From Marinobacter goseongensis (GTDB lineage: Bacteria > Pseudomonadota > Gammaproteobacteria > Pseudomonadales > Oleiphilaceae): 64,000 bases of DNA. A model generated the notes under the pieces. The model was not told the origin of the DNA. It made no database searches and worked only from the letters and a program-made list of their open reading frames with translations. This document shows positions 46,285-55,656 of this stretch, piece after piece; position 1 is the stretch's first letter; each line of letters begins with the position of its first letter. The translations under genes were made by a program, and so were the position numbers. The stretch spans positions 164,737 to 228,736 of the forward strand of contig NZ_JAKZAI010000007.1 in NCBI RefSeq assembly GCF_023156235.1, written 5' to 3'.

Positions 46285-47385
46285 TTGCCCTCTACTGTTG
46301 TTCTTACTTCCAATACCTCCTGGTACCTGTATAACTTCCGCCGCAGCACTATCTCAGCCCTGGTTCAACAGGGCTGCAGGGTGGTGTGTATTGCTCCCCA
46401 GGATGATTACAGCCACCGCTTGGTCAGCGAATTGGGTGCGGAGCATGTGGCTTTGCCGCTGGATGGCAAAAGCACCGGCCCGCTCCGGGAATTGCGCAGT
46501 CTGTTATTTCTTCACCGCACCCTGGGCCGGCTGGCTCCGGATTATGTGTTTAACTTTACGGTAAAGATGAACATCTACGGCGGCTCGGTGTGTGCGCTTC
46601 GGGGTATTCCCTTCGCCAATAACATTTCTGGCCTGGGTACGGCGTTTATTCACGATTCCTGGCTGTTTCGGCGGGTGCGGCAGGTTTATGGCCTGGTGAA
46701 CCGCCGTGCGCGGAAACTGTTTTTCCAGAACGAGGAAGATCTGGCCGTGTTTCGAGGCAAGGCACTGTTGGGGGATACACCCTATACCCTGTTGCCCGGT
46801 TCCGGTGTCGATTTGCTGCGGTTTCAGACTTCGGCTATCTCCGAAAGCGGGCCCTTCACCTTCATTATGATTGCCCGTTTGTTGGGGGATAAAGGCGTTC
46901 GTGAATATGCCGAAGCCTGCCGGCAACTAAATGCCGAGGGGCTGGACGTACGCTGCCTGCTGGTGGGGCCGTTGGGGGTCAGCAATCGCACGGCCATTTC
47001 GGAAGCGGAAGTGCGCCAGTGGCAGGCTGAGGGCATTGTGGAATACCTAGGTGCTACAGACGACGTTCGCCCTTTGATCGAACAGGCCCATGTGCTGGTG
47101 TTGCCCTCCTACCGCGAGGGCATGCCGCGCACGGTATTGGAAGCCGCCGCCATGGGCCGCCCTGCCATAGTGACCGACGTGCCTGGCTGCCGCCACGCCA
47201 TTGAGCCAGGGGTGACTGGCTGGCTGTGTCATGTGCGGAGCGCTGACTCGTTGGCGAACGAGATGCGGCGGGTAATTGCCATGCCGCGAGTTGCAGTGCA
47301 GAGGGCTGGAAACTCTGCTCGGCAGCGGATGGAAGGAAAATTCAGTGAGGAGGTGGTGGTAGAAGCTTATTTGAGCTGCCTGTGA
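46285..47385 (+). CDS. Family 4 (GT-B) glycosyltransferase, CapM/PglA-like
   Basis: A 366-residue transferase with a typical GT4 layout: VVLTSNTSWYLYNFRRSTIS at the N-terminus, YVFNFTVKMNIYGG and FANNISGLGTAFIHDSW (a motif of PglA/CapM enzymes acting on undecaprenyl-PP-sugar), then LLPGSGVDLLRFQ, MIARLLGDKGVREYAEA and LPSYREGMPRTVLEAAAMGR with the EX7E glutamates. TTG start at 46285. It is the last gene of the first unidirectional block; a 291-bp gap with a CRP/Vfr-like site follows. It probably adds the second sugar of a repeat unit. Confidence 0.88.
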   Translation: MPSTVVLTSNTSWYLYNFRRSTISALVQQGCRVVCIAPQDDYSHRLVSELGAEHVALPLDGKSTGPLRELRSLLFLHRTLGRLAPDYVFNFTVKMNIYGGSVCALRGIPFANNISGLGTAFIHDSWLFRRVRQVYGLVNRRARKLFFQNEEDLAVFRGKALLGDTPYTLLPGSGVDLLRFQTSAISESGPFTFIMIARLLGDKGVREYAEACRQLNAEGLDVRCLLVGPLGVSNRTAISEAEVRQWQAEGIVEYLGATDDVRPLIEQAHVLVLPSYREGMPRTVLEAAAMGRPAIVTDVPGCRHAIEPGVTGWLCHVRSADSLANEMRRVIAMPRVAVQRAGNSARQRMEGKFSEEVVVEAYLSCL

Positions 47386-47594
47386 TTTCCTGGCGGGAAC
47401 CACCCCATAAGCTGCGAAATAATCCCATTCCGTTGACTTAGCAACGGTGTAGGGCCACTTTGCGTGCAGCCATTTTCTGCACTTTGAATTTACGTTACCC
47501 GCAAGCCCGCAAATGAACGCTCCTGATTGCATCTCCCAAATTTCTTGCCCGATCTCCCTACCGCCAATCGTTGTAATAAACTGTAAAATAATAC

Positions 47595-47610
47595 TGTGAT
47601 TTTCATCACA
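47595..47610 (+). promoter_or_regulatory. CRP/Vfr-type operator upstream of wecA
   Basis: TGTGA-TTTTCA-TCACA is an exact match to the CRP/Vfr half-sites with the 6-bp spacer. It is 67 bp upstream of the wecA ATG. TTGTAATA lies about 20 bp upstream, but no well-spaced promoter could be fixed, so activation or repression is open. Confidence 0.65.
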
Positions 47611-47676
47611 AACTGCAACTATGAGGTAACATCGCCGCGTACTAAAAGGACCAGCCCTAAAAAAACAGGGAAGTAT

Positions 47677-48735
47677 ATGGAAGTTGTAGGTTCTGTCGGC
47701 CTTTCCTCGGGTTTCTTCGCGTTTGTATCTTTGCTTCTTCTCCGGCCTTTCGCGATGCGCTTGCGCCTTTTGGACCTCCCGGACCATCGCAAGGAGCATA
47801 CGGGAGCCGTTCCGCTGATTGGTGGCCTGAGTGCATTTATAGGTTTGTTCGCCGCGTGGATGATTTCCATGCCGCTGGCAGGCGGCTACGGGATTTACCT
47901 GCTCGCGTCGCTGCTGTTGGTTGTTTTGGGTACCGTCGACGATGCTTGCGATTTGCCCCCGCAGTTCCGGTTGTGGTCGCAAGTGGCGCTGGGTGCATTG
48001 CTGACTTATGGCTCGGGCATATCGCTGGTGCATTTTGGTGATTTGTTCGGTCTGGGCGTGATCGAACTGAGCTGGCTGGGGCCGCTGGTGACCATTGCCG
48101 CGGTGATTGGCGCCACCAATGCGTTCAATATGATGGACGGCATTGATGGCCTGGCCGGCACTATGAGTCTGGTCGTGCTGTTTTCTCTGTCACTGCTGTT
48201 CCTGTTGGGCCCGGGTAACCTCTCGGAGTTGGTACTGGCCTTTGCTATCGCTATCGCGCTGCTGCCCTACCTCGCCGCGAACCTGAGAATACCGCCGTTT
48301 CGTAAGCGCATTTTCATGGGTGACGCGGGCTCTATGTTTATCGGTTTTTCCATCGTCTGGCTGCTGGTCAAGGGCACCCAGCCCGAGGCCCAGGCGTTTC
48401 GCCCAGTTACCGCGCTCTGGCTGATTGCGTTGCCGCTGATGGACATTGTGGCGATCATGGTACGCCGTGCCCGCAAGGGGCAATCGGTGATGAAGCCAGA
48501 CAGGGAGCATCTACACCATATCTTCATGCGGGCTGGGTTTACGGATCGGCAGGCCCTGGTGGCGATTACAGCCGTGGCGTCGCTGTTGGCTCTGATCGGC
48601 CTGGCAGGGGAATACTTCCTGGTGCCTGAGTGGGTGATGTTCACGCTGTTTGTGGGCGTTTTCGCGGCATATGACTGGGCTTTGAGTCATGCTTGGAGGT
48701 TGCTGGTGCTGTTTCGGAGTCGAGTCAGAACTTAA
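47677..48735 (+). CDS. wecA: Undecaprenyl-phosphate GlcNAc-1-phosphate transferase WecA
   Basis: Polytopic inner-membrane enzyme that starts glycan synthesis by moving GlcNAc-1-P from UDP-GlcNAc to undecaprenyl phosphate. The MraY/WecA family motifs are present: HTGAVPLIGGL, LGTVDDACDL (DDXXD-like), NAFNMMDGIDGLAG, FMGDAGSMFIG and DREHLHHIFMRAGFT (HXHH). The frame is open from 47596, but the ATG at 47677 has AGGGAAG upstream and gives 352 residues, the normal size. It heads a second block of glycan genes after a gap with a CRP-like palindrome. It initiates the polymer for which wecB and the ABC exporter are downstream. Confidence 0.94.
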   Translation: MEVVGSVGLSSGFFAFVSLLLLRPFAMRLRLLDLPDHRKEHTGAVPLIGGLSAFIGLFAAWMISMPLAGGYGIYLLASLLLVVLGTVDDACDLPPQFRLWSQVALGALLTYGSGISLVHFGDLFGLGVIELSWLGPLVTIAAVIGATNAFNMMDGIDGLAGTMSLVVLFSLSLLFLLGPGNLSELVLAFAIAIALLPYLAANLRIPPFRKRIFMGDAGSMFIGFSIVWLLVKGTQPEAQAFRPVTALWLIALPLMDIVAIMVRRARKGQSVMKPDREHLHHIFMRAGFTDRQALVAITAVASLLALIGLAGEYFLVPEWVMFTLFVGVFAAYDWALSHAWRLLVLFRSRVRT

Positions 48736-49061
48736 GCGAGTGTTAAGCCTCCGACGATGCATCGATACTCTGCTGGCCTTGCTGTGTAAAGTCAAATGCT
48801 CAACGTGCTCAGAAAATAGAATAGCGTTTTTACGGGTGCGCCGTCCCGGCTGTTGTCAGGTAAGCCCCAGCTCATATGTCGGTTGCGGAATTTTAAAGAG
48901 ACTGACGATTAACCCTTCTGGTTCAACAAGCACGTTAATCCTCCCAGATAGCGCTTTCACCGATCGCTAAAGCCACGCTCCCGTTTGAAATGGTGTAGCC
49001 TTCACAGAGCTCCTGGGCTGAATCAATAAGATCCGATGTTATCTGGTATTGAGGCAACACG
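48736..49061. other. Intergenic region between wecA and the WbbL-like gene
   Basis: A 326-bp interval with stop codons in all frames and no recognisable gene, RNA or terminator. Base composition is mixed. A promoter for the following genes may lie here, but none could be assigned. Confidence 0.5.
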
Positions 49062-49955
49062 ATGACAAAGCTTGAGATTTCCATTGTAGTTCATGACTGG
49101 TCGCCGGAAGTGCTGTTCGAATGTCTGAGGGCATTGTCACGGAGCATAGATAAAGCGCATGTTGACGGACAGCTCGCTGCGGCAACACTCTGGTTGTCAT
49201 ATAACGGACGGGCCAGCCTCGACTCGAGTCAAGTTGAAAGTGAGATACTCGAGTGCTTTCGGTGGCCTTTTCACTTGCTGCTGAAGCAGCCGAACTTAGG
49301 CTATGGCGGCACAAACAATCTAATTATCAACCGTCACATGCTTGCGGAATCTTCGAGTGACTGCGCTGAGCGGCGCATTTTGGTAATGAACCCTGACGTT
49401 GCTCCAGAGGTGGATGCTATCTCTCACGCATTGTTGAGGTTGCGCGGCAATGCATATTGGGGTTTTGTGTGCCCTCGAATTTTTGACTGGGCAGGGCGCC
49501 AAGAGAGCTCTGGTCACAAGAGATACCCCTCACTGGCTGTCTTGTTATTCAGGCTCTTACGGACGCTGAATCGAATTCCAGCGCTAGTGAACTTGAATGA
49601 TCGGTATGAATACAGGGACTGCTCCACTGACAGCCTACTGCCCGGAGTAGAGCTGTGTAGCGGGTGTTTTCTTATTGCCCGAGATGCATTGTGGCGAGAT
49701 GTTAGAGGGTTCGATGAGCAGTATTTTATGTATTTTGAGGATTTCGATCTGGCGCTGCGTGCTCGTAAATTAGGCTGGCTCCATGTGTACGATCCTTCTG
49801 TTCGTATTCGGCATGCAGGGGGGGACGCGGGACGGAAAAACAGTTTACACCGCAAGATGTTCATGAGATCAGCATGGAGTTTCTTTCGAAGTCACGGCTG
49901 GCGTATCTGGCATATTCCCCTGCAGGATAGACACCTAACGAAAGTGGACGGTTAA
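49062..49955 (+). CDS. Family 2 glycosyltransferase, WbbL-like rhamnosyltransferase
   Basis: A 297-residue GT2 enzyme. ISIVVHDWSPEVLFECLRAL is the start of the nucleotide-binding region, PNLGYGGTNNLII and RRILVMNPDVAPE (NPD block) are marks of the WbbL/RfbF rhamnosyltransferase group, and CSGCFLIARDALWRDVRGFD followed by FMYFEDFDLALRARKLGW (ED-D motif) is the catalytic region. WbbL enzymes move L-Rha from dTDP-Rha to GlcNAc-PP-undecaprenol. With WecA just upstream and RmlABCD in the locus, this is the likely second step. Acceptor inferred. Confidence 0.88.
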   Translation: MTKLEISIVVHDWSPEVLFECLRALSRSIDKAHVDGQLAAATLWLSYNGRASLDSSQVESEILECFRWPFHLLLKQPNLGYGGTNNLIINRHMLAESSSDCAERRILVMNPDVAPEVDAISHALLRLRGNAYWGFVCPRIFDWAGRQESSGHKRYPSLAVLLFRLLRTLNRIPALVNLNDRYEYRDCSTDSLLPGVELCSGCFLIARDALWRDVRGFDEQYFMYFEDFDLALRARKLGWLHVYDPSVRIRHAGGDAGRKNSLHRKMFMRSAWSFFRSHGWRIWHIPLQDRHLTKVDG

Positions 49956-50061
49956 TGCTCTATCTTGATGATTGAAGAATTGACTATAACGAGATAGGAT
50001 CCACGTCGCTCGCGAAAGGACCGAGTAGTGAGCTAAATCGACATCGGGAATAGATGAAGTA

Positions 50062-51180
50062 ATGAAGATTCTGACAGTATTTGGAACACGCCCTGAAGCC
50101 ATAAAAATGGCTCCTCTGGCTATACAGCTTAACGAAGACTCAAGATTCGATGCCCGGCTGTGTGTTACGGCCCAGCACAGACAGATGCTCGATCAAGTGA
50201 TTGAGTTATTCGGGCTTACTCCCGATTATGACCTGAATATAATGAAACCCGGTCAAGACTTGACTGATGTTACCGCCAGCATTCTTGCTGGGATGAAGGC
50301 TGTGTTTTCCGGTTTCAGGCCCGATATGGTTCTCGTTCATGGCGACACGGCAACTACTTTTGCTGCCAGCCTCGCAGCTTATTATCAGCAAATTCCGGTA
50401 GGGCACGTAGAAGCTGGGCTGAGAACGGGAAATTTGTATTCGCCTTGGCCTGAGGAAGGAAATCGTAAACTCACGGGTGTTCTGGCAGACAAACACTTTG
50501 CTCCGACCGAAACCTCTCGTAAAAACCTACTGAGGGAAGGTGTTGCTGCCGAAAATGTTTTTGTAACGGGCAATACGGTTATCGATGCTCTTTTGGACGT
50601 CGTTCAGAAGCTGGAGTCGGACCATGGTCTGGCGCGGGAGCAACAAGAAAAATTCAAATTTTTGAGTGACGACAAAAAACTGATTCTTGTGACTGGGCAT
50701 CGGCGAGAAAGCTTTGGTGGAGGGTTCGAGCGAATCTGTCAGGCACTCGCCGAAACGTCAAAACGTCATCCTGACATACAAATTATTTATCCGGTCCACC
50801 TCAATCCAAATGTGCAAGAGCCTGTCAAGCGATTACTCGGACAGAATCCCAACATACATCTCATTGAGCCACTTGAGTACCTCCCATTTGTGTATTTAAT
50901 GAACCGAGCTCACATCATCCTCACTGATTCGGGCGGTATACAGGAAGAGGCGCCATCATTGGGCAAGCCTGTGTTGGTCATGCGCGATACAACTGAGCGC
51001 CCGGAGGCTGTTGAGGCCGGCACCGTTAAACTTGTAGGTACTGAAGCCGAGGCTATTACCGCCGCAATTGATTCCTTGTTGTGTAGTGAGGACGCATACA
51101 AGGCGATGAGTTATGCTCATAATCCATATGGTGATGGAAAGGCTTGCGCGCGAATCCGTGATGCTCTAATCCGCATTTAA
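50062..51180 (+). CDS. wecB: UDP-N-acetylglucosamine 2-epimerase (non-hydrolysing)
   Basis: WecB converts UDP-GlcNAc to UDP-ManNAc. The 372-residue GT-B-like protein has [107 protein letters not shown] and [14 protein letters not shown], all intact. This is the functional copy; the version at 40502-42818 is broken. The sequences differ at many sites, so it is not a recent duplicate. A dehydrogenase (62016) might convert UDP-ManNAc to the uronate, but that enzyme looks TviB-like. Followed by wzm after 24 bp. Confidence 0.96.
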   Translation: MKILTVFGTRPEAIKMAPLAIQLNEDSRFDARLCVTAQHRQMLDQVIELFGLTPDYDLNIMKPGQDLTDVTASILAGMKAVFSGFRPDMVLVHGDTATTFAASLAAYYQQIPVGHVEAGLRTGNLYSPWPEEGNRKLTGVLADKHFAPTETSRKNLLREGVAAENVFVTGNTVIDALLDVVQKLESDHGLAREQQEKFKFLSDDKKLILVTGHRRESFGGGFERICQALAETSKRHPDIQIIYPVHLNPNVQEPVKRLLGQNPNIHLIEPLEYLPFVYLMNRAHIILTDSGGIQEEAPSLGKPVLVMRDTTERPEAVEAGTVKLVGTEAEAITAAIDSLLCSEDAYKAMSYAHNPYGDGKACARIRDALIRI

Positions 51181-51204
51181 CTCACTCGTATTACGGTACT
51201 CTCA

Positions 51205-52044
51205 ATGAATCCGCATGCCTCGCAACGCGCCTCGCTTTTTCAGTTTTTCAGCTCTGCCAAATATCACAGCCGCCTTGTCAGACAAATGACAAAAAGGGAC
51301 GTTGTAGGTCGTTATCGCGGCTCTCTAATCGGCATCGGTTGGTCTTTTCTGCATCCATTGCTGATGTTGGCAGTATTTACGTTCGTGTTTTCGGTTGTAT
51401 TTCAAACCAAGTGGGGGGTGCCTATTGAGGGGCAGGAAGAGGGGAAAGGAGTGTTTGCGGTTGTCCTCTTCGTCGGGCTTATAATGCATAGTTTTCTTTC
51501 TGAGGTTTTAACCCGCTCTCCAACCCTAATTTTGAGTAACGTTAACTACGTCAAGAAGGTTATTTTCCCTCTGGAGCTTATGCCCTGGATCGCGGTGCTA
51601 AGTGCACTGATTCATGCTTGTATCAGTTTAGCGGTTTGGTGTGTGGCGTACCTGGTTCTCATAGGCATCCCTGGATGGCAGATAATCTACATGCCTCTTG
51701 TTATGTTGCCTCTCGTGACTCTTGCGCTTGGCGTGGCTTATCTTCTAGCCTCTCTCGGTGTGTTTCTGCGAGATATCGCTCAAACGATGGGGATTTTGTC
51801 TAGCGTTTTGCTTTTTCTCTCGCCGGTATTTTTTCCGATAGAAAGACTCCCGGAGGTCTATCAGAAGCTTTTTTTGGCGAATCCTTTGACGTTTATTATT
51901 CAGCAGGCGCGGGATGTTCTGATCTGGCGTACACCACCTGACTTTGAAGGTTTGTTTGTGTATATGTCGGCCGCTACGATTGTCTTTTGTATTGGTTTTG
52001 GCTGGTTTCAGAAGACGAGACAAGGATTCGCAGATGTCCTCTGA
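51205..52044 (+). CDS. wzm: ABC-2 type polysaccharide exporter permease Wzm
   Basis: A 279-residue inner-membrane permease with six hydrophobic segments. LVRQMTKRDVVGRYRGSLIG and GWSFLHPLLMLAVFTFVFSV are typical of Wzm/TagG/KpsM-type permeases, and FLSPVFFPIERLPEVYQKLF and NPLTFIIQQARDVLIW mark the C-terminal part. It pairs with the ATPase gene, whose ATG lies 11 bp before its stop. It exports an undecaprenyl-PP-linked polymer in ABC-dependent pathways, in contrast to the Wzx/Wzy route upstream. Confidence 0.94.
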   Translation: MNPHASQRASLFQFFSSAKYHSRLVRQMTKRDVVGRYRGSLIGIGWSFLHPLLMLAVFTFVFSVVFQTKWGVPIEGQEEGKGVFAVVLFVGLIMHSFLSEVLTRSPTLILSNVNYVKKVIFPLELMPWIAVLSALIHACISLAVWCVAYLVLIGIPGWQIIYMPLVMLPLVTLALGVAYLLASLGVFLRDIAQTMGILSSVLLFLSPVFFPIERLPEVYQKLFLANPLTFIIQQARDVLIWRTPPDFEGLFVYMSAATIVFCIGFGWFQKTRQGFADVL

Positions 52045-53368
52045 TATTGCAATCTCTGTGGATGGCTTAAGCAAGCGATATGAGGTTTTCAGTCAGCCGA
52101 AGGACCGCCTTAAGCAAATGGTTATGCCCAAGCTCAAAAAATTGATTGGGCTTGAGCCACCCCAGTATTTTAGAGAGTTTTGGGCTGTTAGGGATGTTTC
52201 GTTCTCGATAAATAAGGGTGAGACGGTTGGTATAATCGGTCGAAACGGGAGCGGAAAATCCACGCTGTTGCAAATGGTTTGCGGGACTGTCACTCCAACC
52301 GCGGGTCTCGTGACGACCAATGGTCGTGTAGCGGCCCTACTAGAGCTTGGCGCCGGCTTCAATGTGGAATTTACTGGTAGAGAAAATGTTTTGCTCAACG
52401 CCGCAATTCTGGGGTTCCCTCAGGAAGAGATGGAGCAACGCATGGGCGATGTGTTGGCATTTTCAGAGCTCGCGGAGTTCATTGACCAACCTGTCAAAAC
52501 CTATTCAAGCGGTATGTACGCTCGGTTGGCCTTCTCGATCGCAATTCACGTTGATCCGGACATCTTGATTATCGATGAGGCTTTGGCGGTCGGGGATTCG
52601 CGCTTCGTAGCTAAGTGCATGCGCAGGATCAAAGAGATCCAACAGAGGGGTACGACCATTTTATTTGTGAGTCATGATGTGTCCTCAGTGCGCACTCTAT
52701 GTGATCGAGCGATCTGGCTGAGTAATGGAAATCTCGTGGAAGACGGCGATGTATTTCCTGTAACGGGACGCTATATGGAGTTTATGTTCAGGGATGAAGA
52801 CGGCTCTGATTTAAGTGGAGCAAACCAAGCAGCGAAATCCGAACTGAATGCTGGCGATGGGATACGCGACGACGTTGCTGTAGCCGGAGCTGGTTTGGAT
52901 AGTCGACCGGTAACTCACTGGGGCTCTCACAAAGGTACAATACTCAGCGCTTCGGTTTGCAATTCAGAGAGCATTCGCAAGGATATCCACGAATGGGGCT
53001 GTCTTCTAAATATAGTAATCGGTGTGAAAATACCGGACGACATTCCGAGACAGCACCTAGGGATAGCTTTTGCGATTAAGGATCTCCAAGGCACTGACTT
53101 AATCGTTTCCACCACTCATGATCTCGATCGCTTGTCTCTCCCCGAAGAGGCGGAATTTGAAGTGTGTTTCAGACTCACAAACCCTTTGGTTAGCGGAAAA
53201 TATTTGTTGGTTGCCGCAGTTGAAAACCGTCAACACCAAGATATTCATTACTACGAGTATTTTGAGGGCGCACATTATTTCTCTACTCTTTCCGAGGCGC
53301 GTTTTTTCGGGATCTTTCAGCCCCCCATTGACAAAAGTGTGAAGGTAGCACCATGCCGAACAACTTAA
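52034..53368 (+). CDS. wzt: ABC polysaccharide exporter ATPase Wzt with C-terminal carbohydrate-binding-type domain
   Basis: A 444-residue ATPase. The nucleotide-binding domain (about 1-240) has Walker A GRNGSGKSTLL, signature YSSGMYARLAFSIA, Walker B ILIIDEALAVGD and the switch ATILFVSHDV-type block (TTILFVSHDVSS). The extra C-terminal domain (about 300-440; LNIVIGVKIPDDIPRQHLGI, EFEVCFRLTNPLVSG) resembles the Wzt-C carbohydrate-binding domain of E. coli O8/O9a, which recognises the end-cap of the finished chain. The frame is open from 51944; the ATG at 52034 fits translation coupling with wzm. The stop overlaps the next gene. Together these imply export of a terminally modified glycan. Confidence 0.93.
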   Translation: MSSDIAISVDGLSKRYEVFSQPKDRLKQMVMPKLKKLIGLEPPQYFREFWAVRDVSFSINKGETVGIIGRNGSGKSTLLQMVCGTVTPTAGLVTTNGRVAALLELGAGFNVEFTGRENVLLNAAILGFPQEEMEQRMGDVLAFSELAEFIDQPVKTYSSGMYARLAFSIAIHVDPDILIIDEALAVGDSRFVAKCMRRIKEIQQRGTTILFVSHDVSSVRTLCDRAIWLSNGNLVEDGDVFPVTGRYMEFMFRDEDGSDLSGANQAAKSELNAGDGIRDDVAVAGAGLDSRPVTHWGSHKGTILSASVCNSESIRKDIHEWGCLLNIVIGVKIPDDIPRQHLGIAFAIKDLQGTDLIVSTTHDLDRLSLPEEAEFEVCFRLTNPLVSGKYLLVAAVENRQHQDIHYYEYFEGAHYFSTLSEARFFGIFQPPIDKSVKVAPCRTT

Positions 53369-55608
53369 ATCCACGACCAATCAATTCTAAGTCTTATTGG
53401 GATGACCGTTTCTCAAATGATTGGGTTGAAAATGATGGTCCTGCTCAGTCTCGATTCTTTGCCAGGCTCGCGCTGCAGAATATCCCTGCATGGCTATTAC
53501 GTGAAATTCGTCGAGAAAAATTATCAGTAGTAGACTGGGGGTGTGCTGAGGGTGATGGGACGGACGCACTTGCTGAATCGATTGACCGATCTCAATTAAC
53601 CGGTTTGGATTTTTCAGAAGTCGCTATCAGTGCTGCTAGAGGGCGATATAAAGCCATCAATTTCCAGACCAAAAACTGGCTTGACGAAGATATCGAAGTA
53701 GGAAGTGATCGGTCCAATACTTGCTTCGATGTTGTATTTTCCTCGAACACTCTTGAACATTTCCATGCGCCTTACCAAGTTCTGAAAAAGCTCTCCGAGA
53801 GATCGCGAAAAGCGATAGTTTTGGCCCTCCCATTTAGGGAGCTGGATCGAATTGACGAGCATCACGCATCTTTTCTGCCAGAGAATATACCATCTGAGGT
53901 CAACACGTGTTTCCAGCTTTGTCACTCTAAAGTCGTTGATTGTCGTGGTCTGCCGGATACTCAATGGTCTGGCGAGCAGATTCTTTTGGTGTACGGTCAT
54001 AAAGATTGGCTGTCTTCGTTGAACCTCGTTCTTAACGATATTTCAATAGAGCAGCACGATATGGAGACCAAACTCAATGAATTGCAAGAGTCCGTGGAAG
54101 TACAGGGCGCGCGTTTATCGGAGCTCTTGAGCGAACTCGAGCGTAGCCAAAAAGCGCTGTTTGAGAAAGATCGGCTTTTATCCGAAAACGATGTAAAGCT
54201 TGCGGAACTTGAATCTCTTCAAAACTATGCCAAAGAGCTTGAAGCACTCATTGATGAAATCCAAGTATCAAGCTCGTGGCGGCTAACGAAGCCGTTGAGA
54301 ATTGGCGGTCAATTTATTAGATCTCCATTAGTCAGCATTTATCGTTTGGGGAAGTATATTTTTTGGAGTCTTCCCCCATTTATGCGGAGAGCGCTTCAGG
54401 GGCCTCGCCACAGACTAGTAAGATATTTTAGAGGGTTACCCGTCGAAAGCAGCTCAAGTGGTCCATCATTAGGTCACAACGACTTGTCTTGGCTTAAATT
54501 TAAAGAGCTGATTCTTTCGAAAAGAGACTCTTACAAAGGAATATTCATACAGGAATTAGTCATTGATTGGAATGTTCCTCTATATCAGCGGCCTCAGCAT
54601 ATTAGTGCAGCAATGGGGCGTCTGGGCTTCTTGGTCATTTATCGCACAGACAACTGGGCTGGTGATGATGTGAATGGATTTCGCGAGGTGGCTGATAATG
54701 TATGGATTACTAACCGACATGAGGTCGATCAGATAAAAGGCGCAGTACGCTCCCTGTACTCTACCGCCTACGCTCACACTCCTGAAAGTGTTAAGAAGAG
54801 AGACGAAAGCGGTGTGTTGCTCTATGAATATATCGACCACATAGACCCAGAGATTAGTGGCGACGAGCAGAATATCAAAAGACTTTTAGCTTTGAAAAAT
54901 TTTGCTTTTAATGGCGGAGCAGATTTCATTGTGGCCTCTGCCCGACAGCTATATGAAGAAGCTGTGGAGGCGATTGGTGAGGAACGCGTCATCTTGGCGC
55001 AAAATGGTGTTGATACTCGGCATTATCGCGATCTGGCGCATGCCGATGCACCTGTTCCCGAGAAGCTTGAGTCTTTTAGAGAGCGGTATGAAACTGTTGT
55101 TGGTTATTTTGGAGCGCTTGCCCCGTGGCTTTGGTATGAGGCCATCTCGGAACTGACGCGGCAAAGGCCGGATCTTGGCTTTGTATTCATAGGTCCAGAT
55201 TACTATGGCGGAGCCCAGAAACTCCCTTCAGCCGATAATGTACTGTATCTTGGTGCGGTGGATTACAAAATACTACCGTCTTACGCAAGACGTTTTGATA
55301 TTTGTTTTATTCCGTTTAAACCTGGCGAAATAGCTCGCACAACTTCTCCGCTAAAGCTATTTGAGTATTTTGCGCTTGAGAAGCCGGTCGTTGTGACTTC
55401 GGAGATGCGGGAATGCGTTCAATATCCAGAGGTTTTCAGAGGAGGCTCAGTACAAGAGCTTAGCAAGGCATTGGATGACGCAACGGTAAAAAAGAACGAC
55501 GTGTCGTTTCGAAAGCGTCTTGCGCAGCTCGCTGATGAAAATGATTGGGACCAGAGGGCAAAGGCGATCAGTGTGTGTTTTGATAAATTCGAGGAATTAA
55601 GTGAATAG
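53353..55608 (+). CDS. SAM methyltransferase - coiled coil - glycosyltransferase fusion (candidate chain terminator)
   Basis: A 751-residue three-part protein. Part 1 (about 1-215) is a class I SAM methyltransferase: motif I VVDWGCAEGDGTDALAE (Asp61 at its start) and later FDVVFSSNTLEHFHAPYQVL. Part 2 (about 232-302) is a coiled coil of heptads with many Glu/Leu (LNELQESVEVQGARLSELLS), ending in SSSWRLTKPLR, the linker motif often found before glycosyltransferases. Part 3 (about 395-751) is a GT-B transferase with PLYQRPQHISAAMGRLGFL and ARTTSPLKLFEYFALEKPVV. The arrangement recalls WbdD of E. coli O9a (methyltransferase plus coiled coil chain-length ruler), but with a glycosyltransferase in place of the kinase. 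It overlaps wzt by 16 bp. Confidence 0.88.
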   Translation: MPNNLNPRPINSKSYWDDRFSNDWVENDGPAQSRFFARLALQNIPAWLLREIRREKLSVVDWGCAEGDGTDALAESIDRSQLTGLDFSEVAISAARGRYKAINFQTKNWLDEDIEVGSDRSNTCFDVVFSSNTLEHFHAPYQVLKKLSERSRKAIVLALPFRELDRIDEHHASFLPENIPSEVNTCFQLCHSKVVDCRGLPDTQWSGEQILLVYGHKDWLSSLNLVLNDISIEQHDMETKLNELQESVEVQGARLSELLSELERSQKALFEKDRLLSENDVKLAELESLQNYAKELEALIDEIQVSSSWRLTKPLRIGGQFIRSPLVSIYRLGKYIFWSLPPFMRRALQGPRHRLVRYFRGLPVESSSSGPSLGHNDLSWLKFKELILSKRDSYKGIFIQELVIDWNVPLYQRPQHISAAMGRLGFLVIYRTDNWAGDDVNGFREVADNVWITNRHEVDQIKGAVRSLYSTAYAHTPESVKKRDESGVLLYEYIDHIDPEISGDEQNIKRLLALKNFAFNGGADFIVASARQLYEEAVEAIGEERVILAQNGVDTRHYRDLAHADAPVPEKLESFRERYETVVGYFGALAPWLWYEAISELTRQRPDLGFVFIGPDYYGGAQKLPSADNVLYLGAVDYKILPSYARRFDICFIPFKPGEIARTTSPLKLFEYFALEKPVVVTSEMRECVQYPEVFRGGSVQELSKALDDATVKKNDVSFRKRLAQLADENDWDQRAKAISVCFDKFEELSE

Positions 55609-55656
55609 GTATCGGAAGTGCAAGAACCTCTTCAAGCGGCCGAAAGATGCTCGTTT

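Noticed and set aside
47571..47597. Sigma-70 promoter for wecA (TTGTAA with TAATAC)
   Set aside because: The spacing is only about 12 bp, too short for a functional promoter.
47047..48033. 328-codon - strand frame across the wecA 5' region and a glycosyltransferase
   Set aside because: It runs through two well-supported genes and the intergenic gap and shows no protein-like features.
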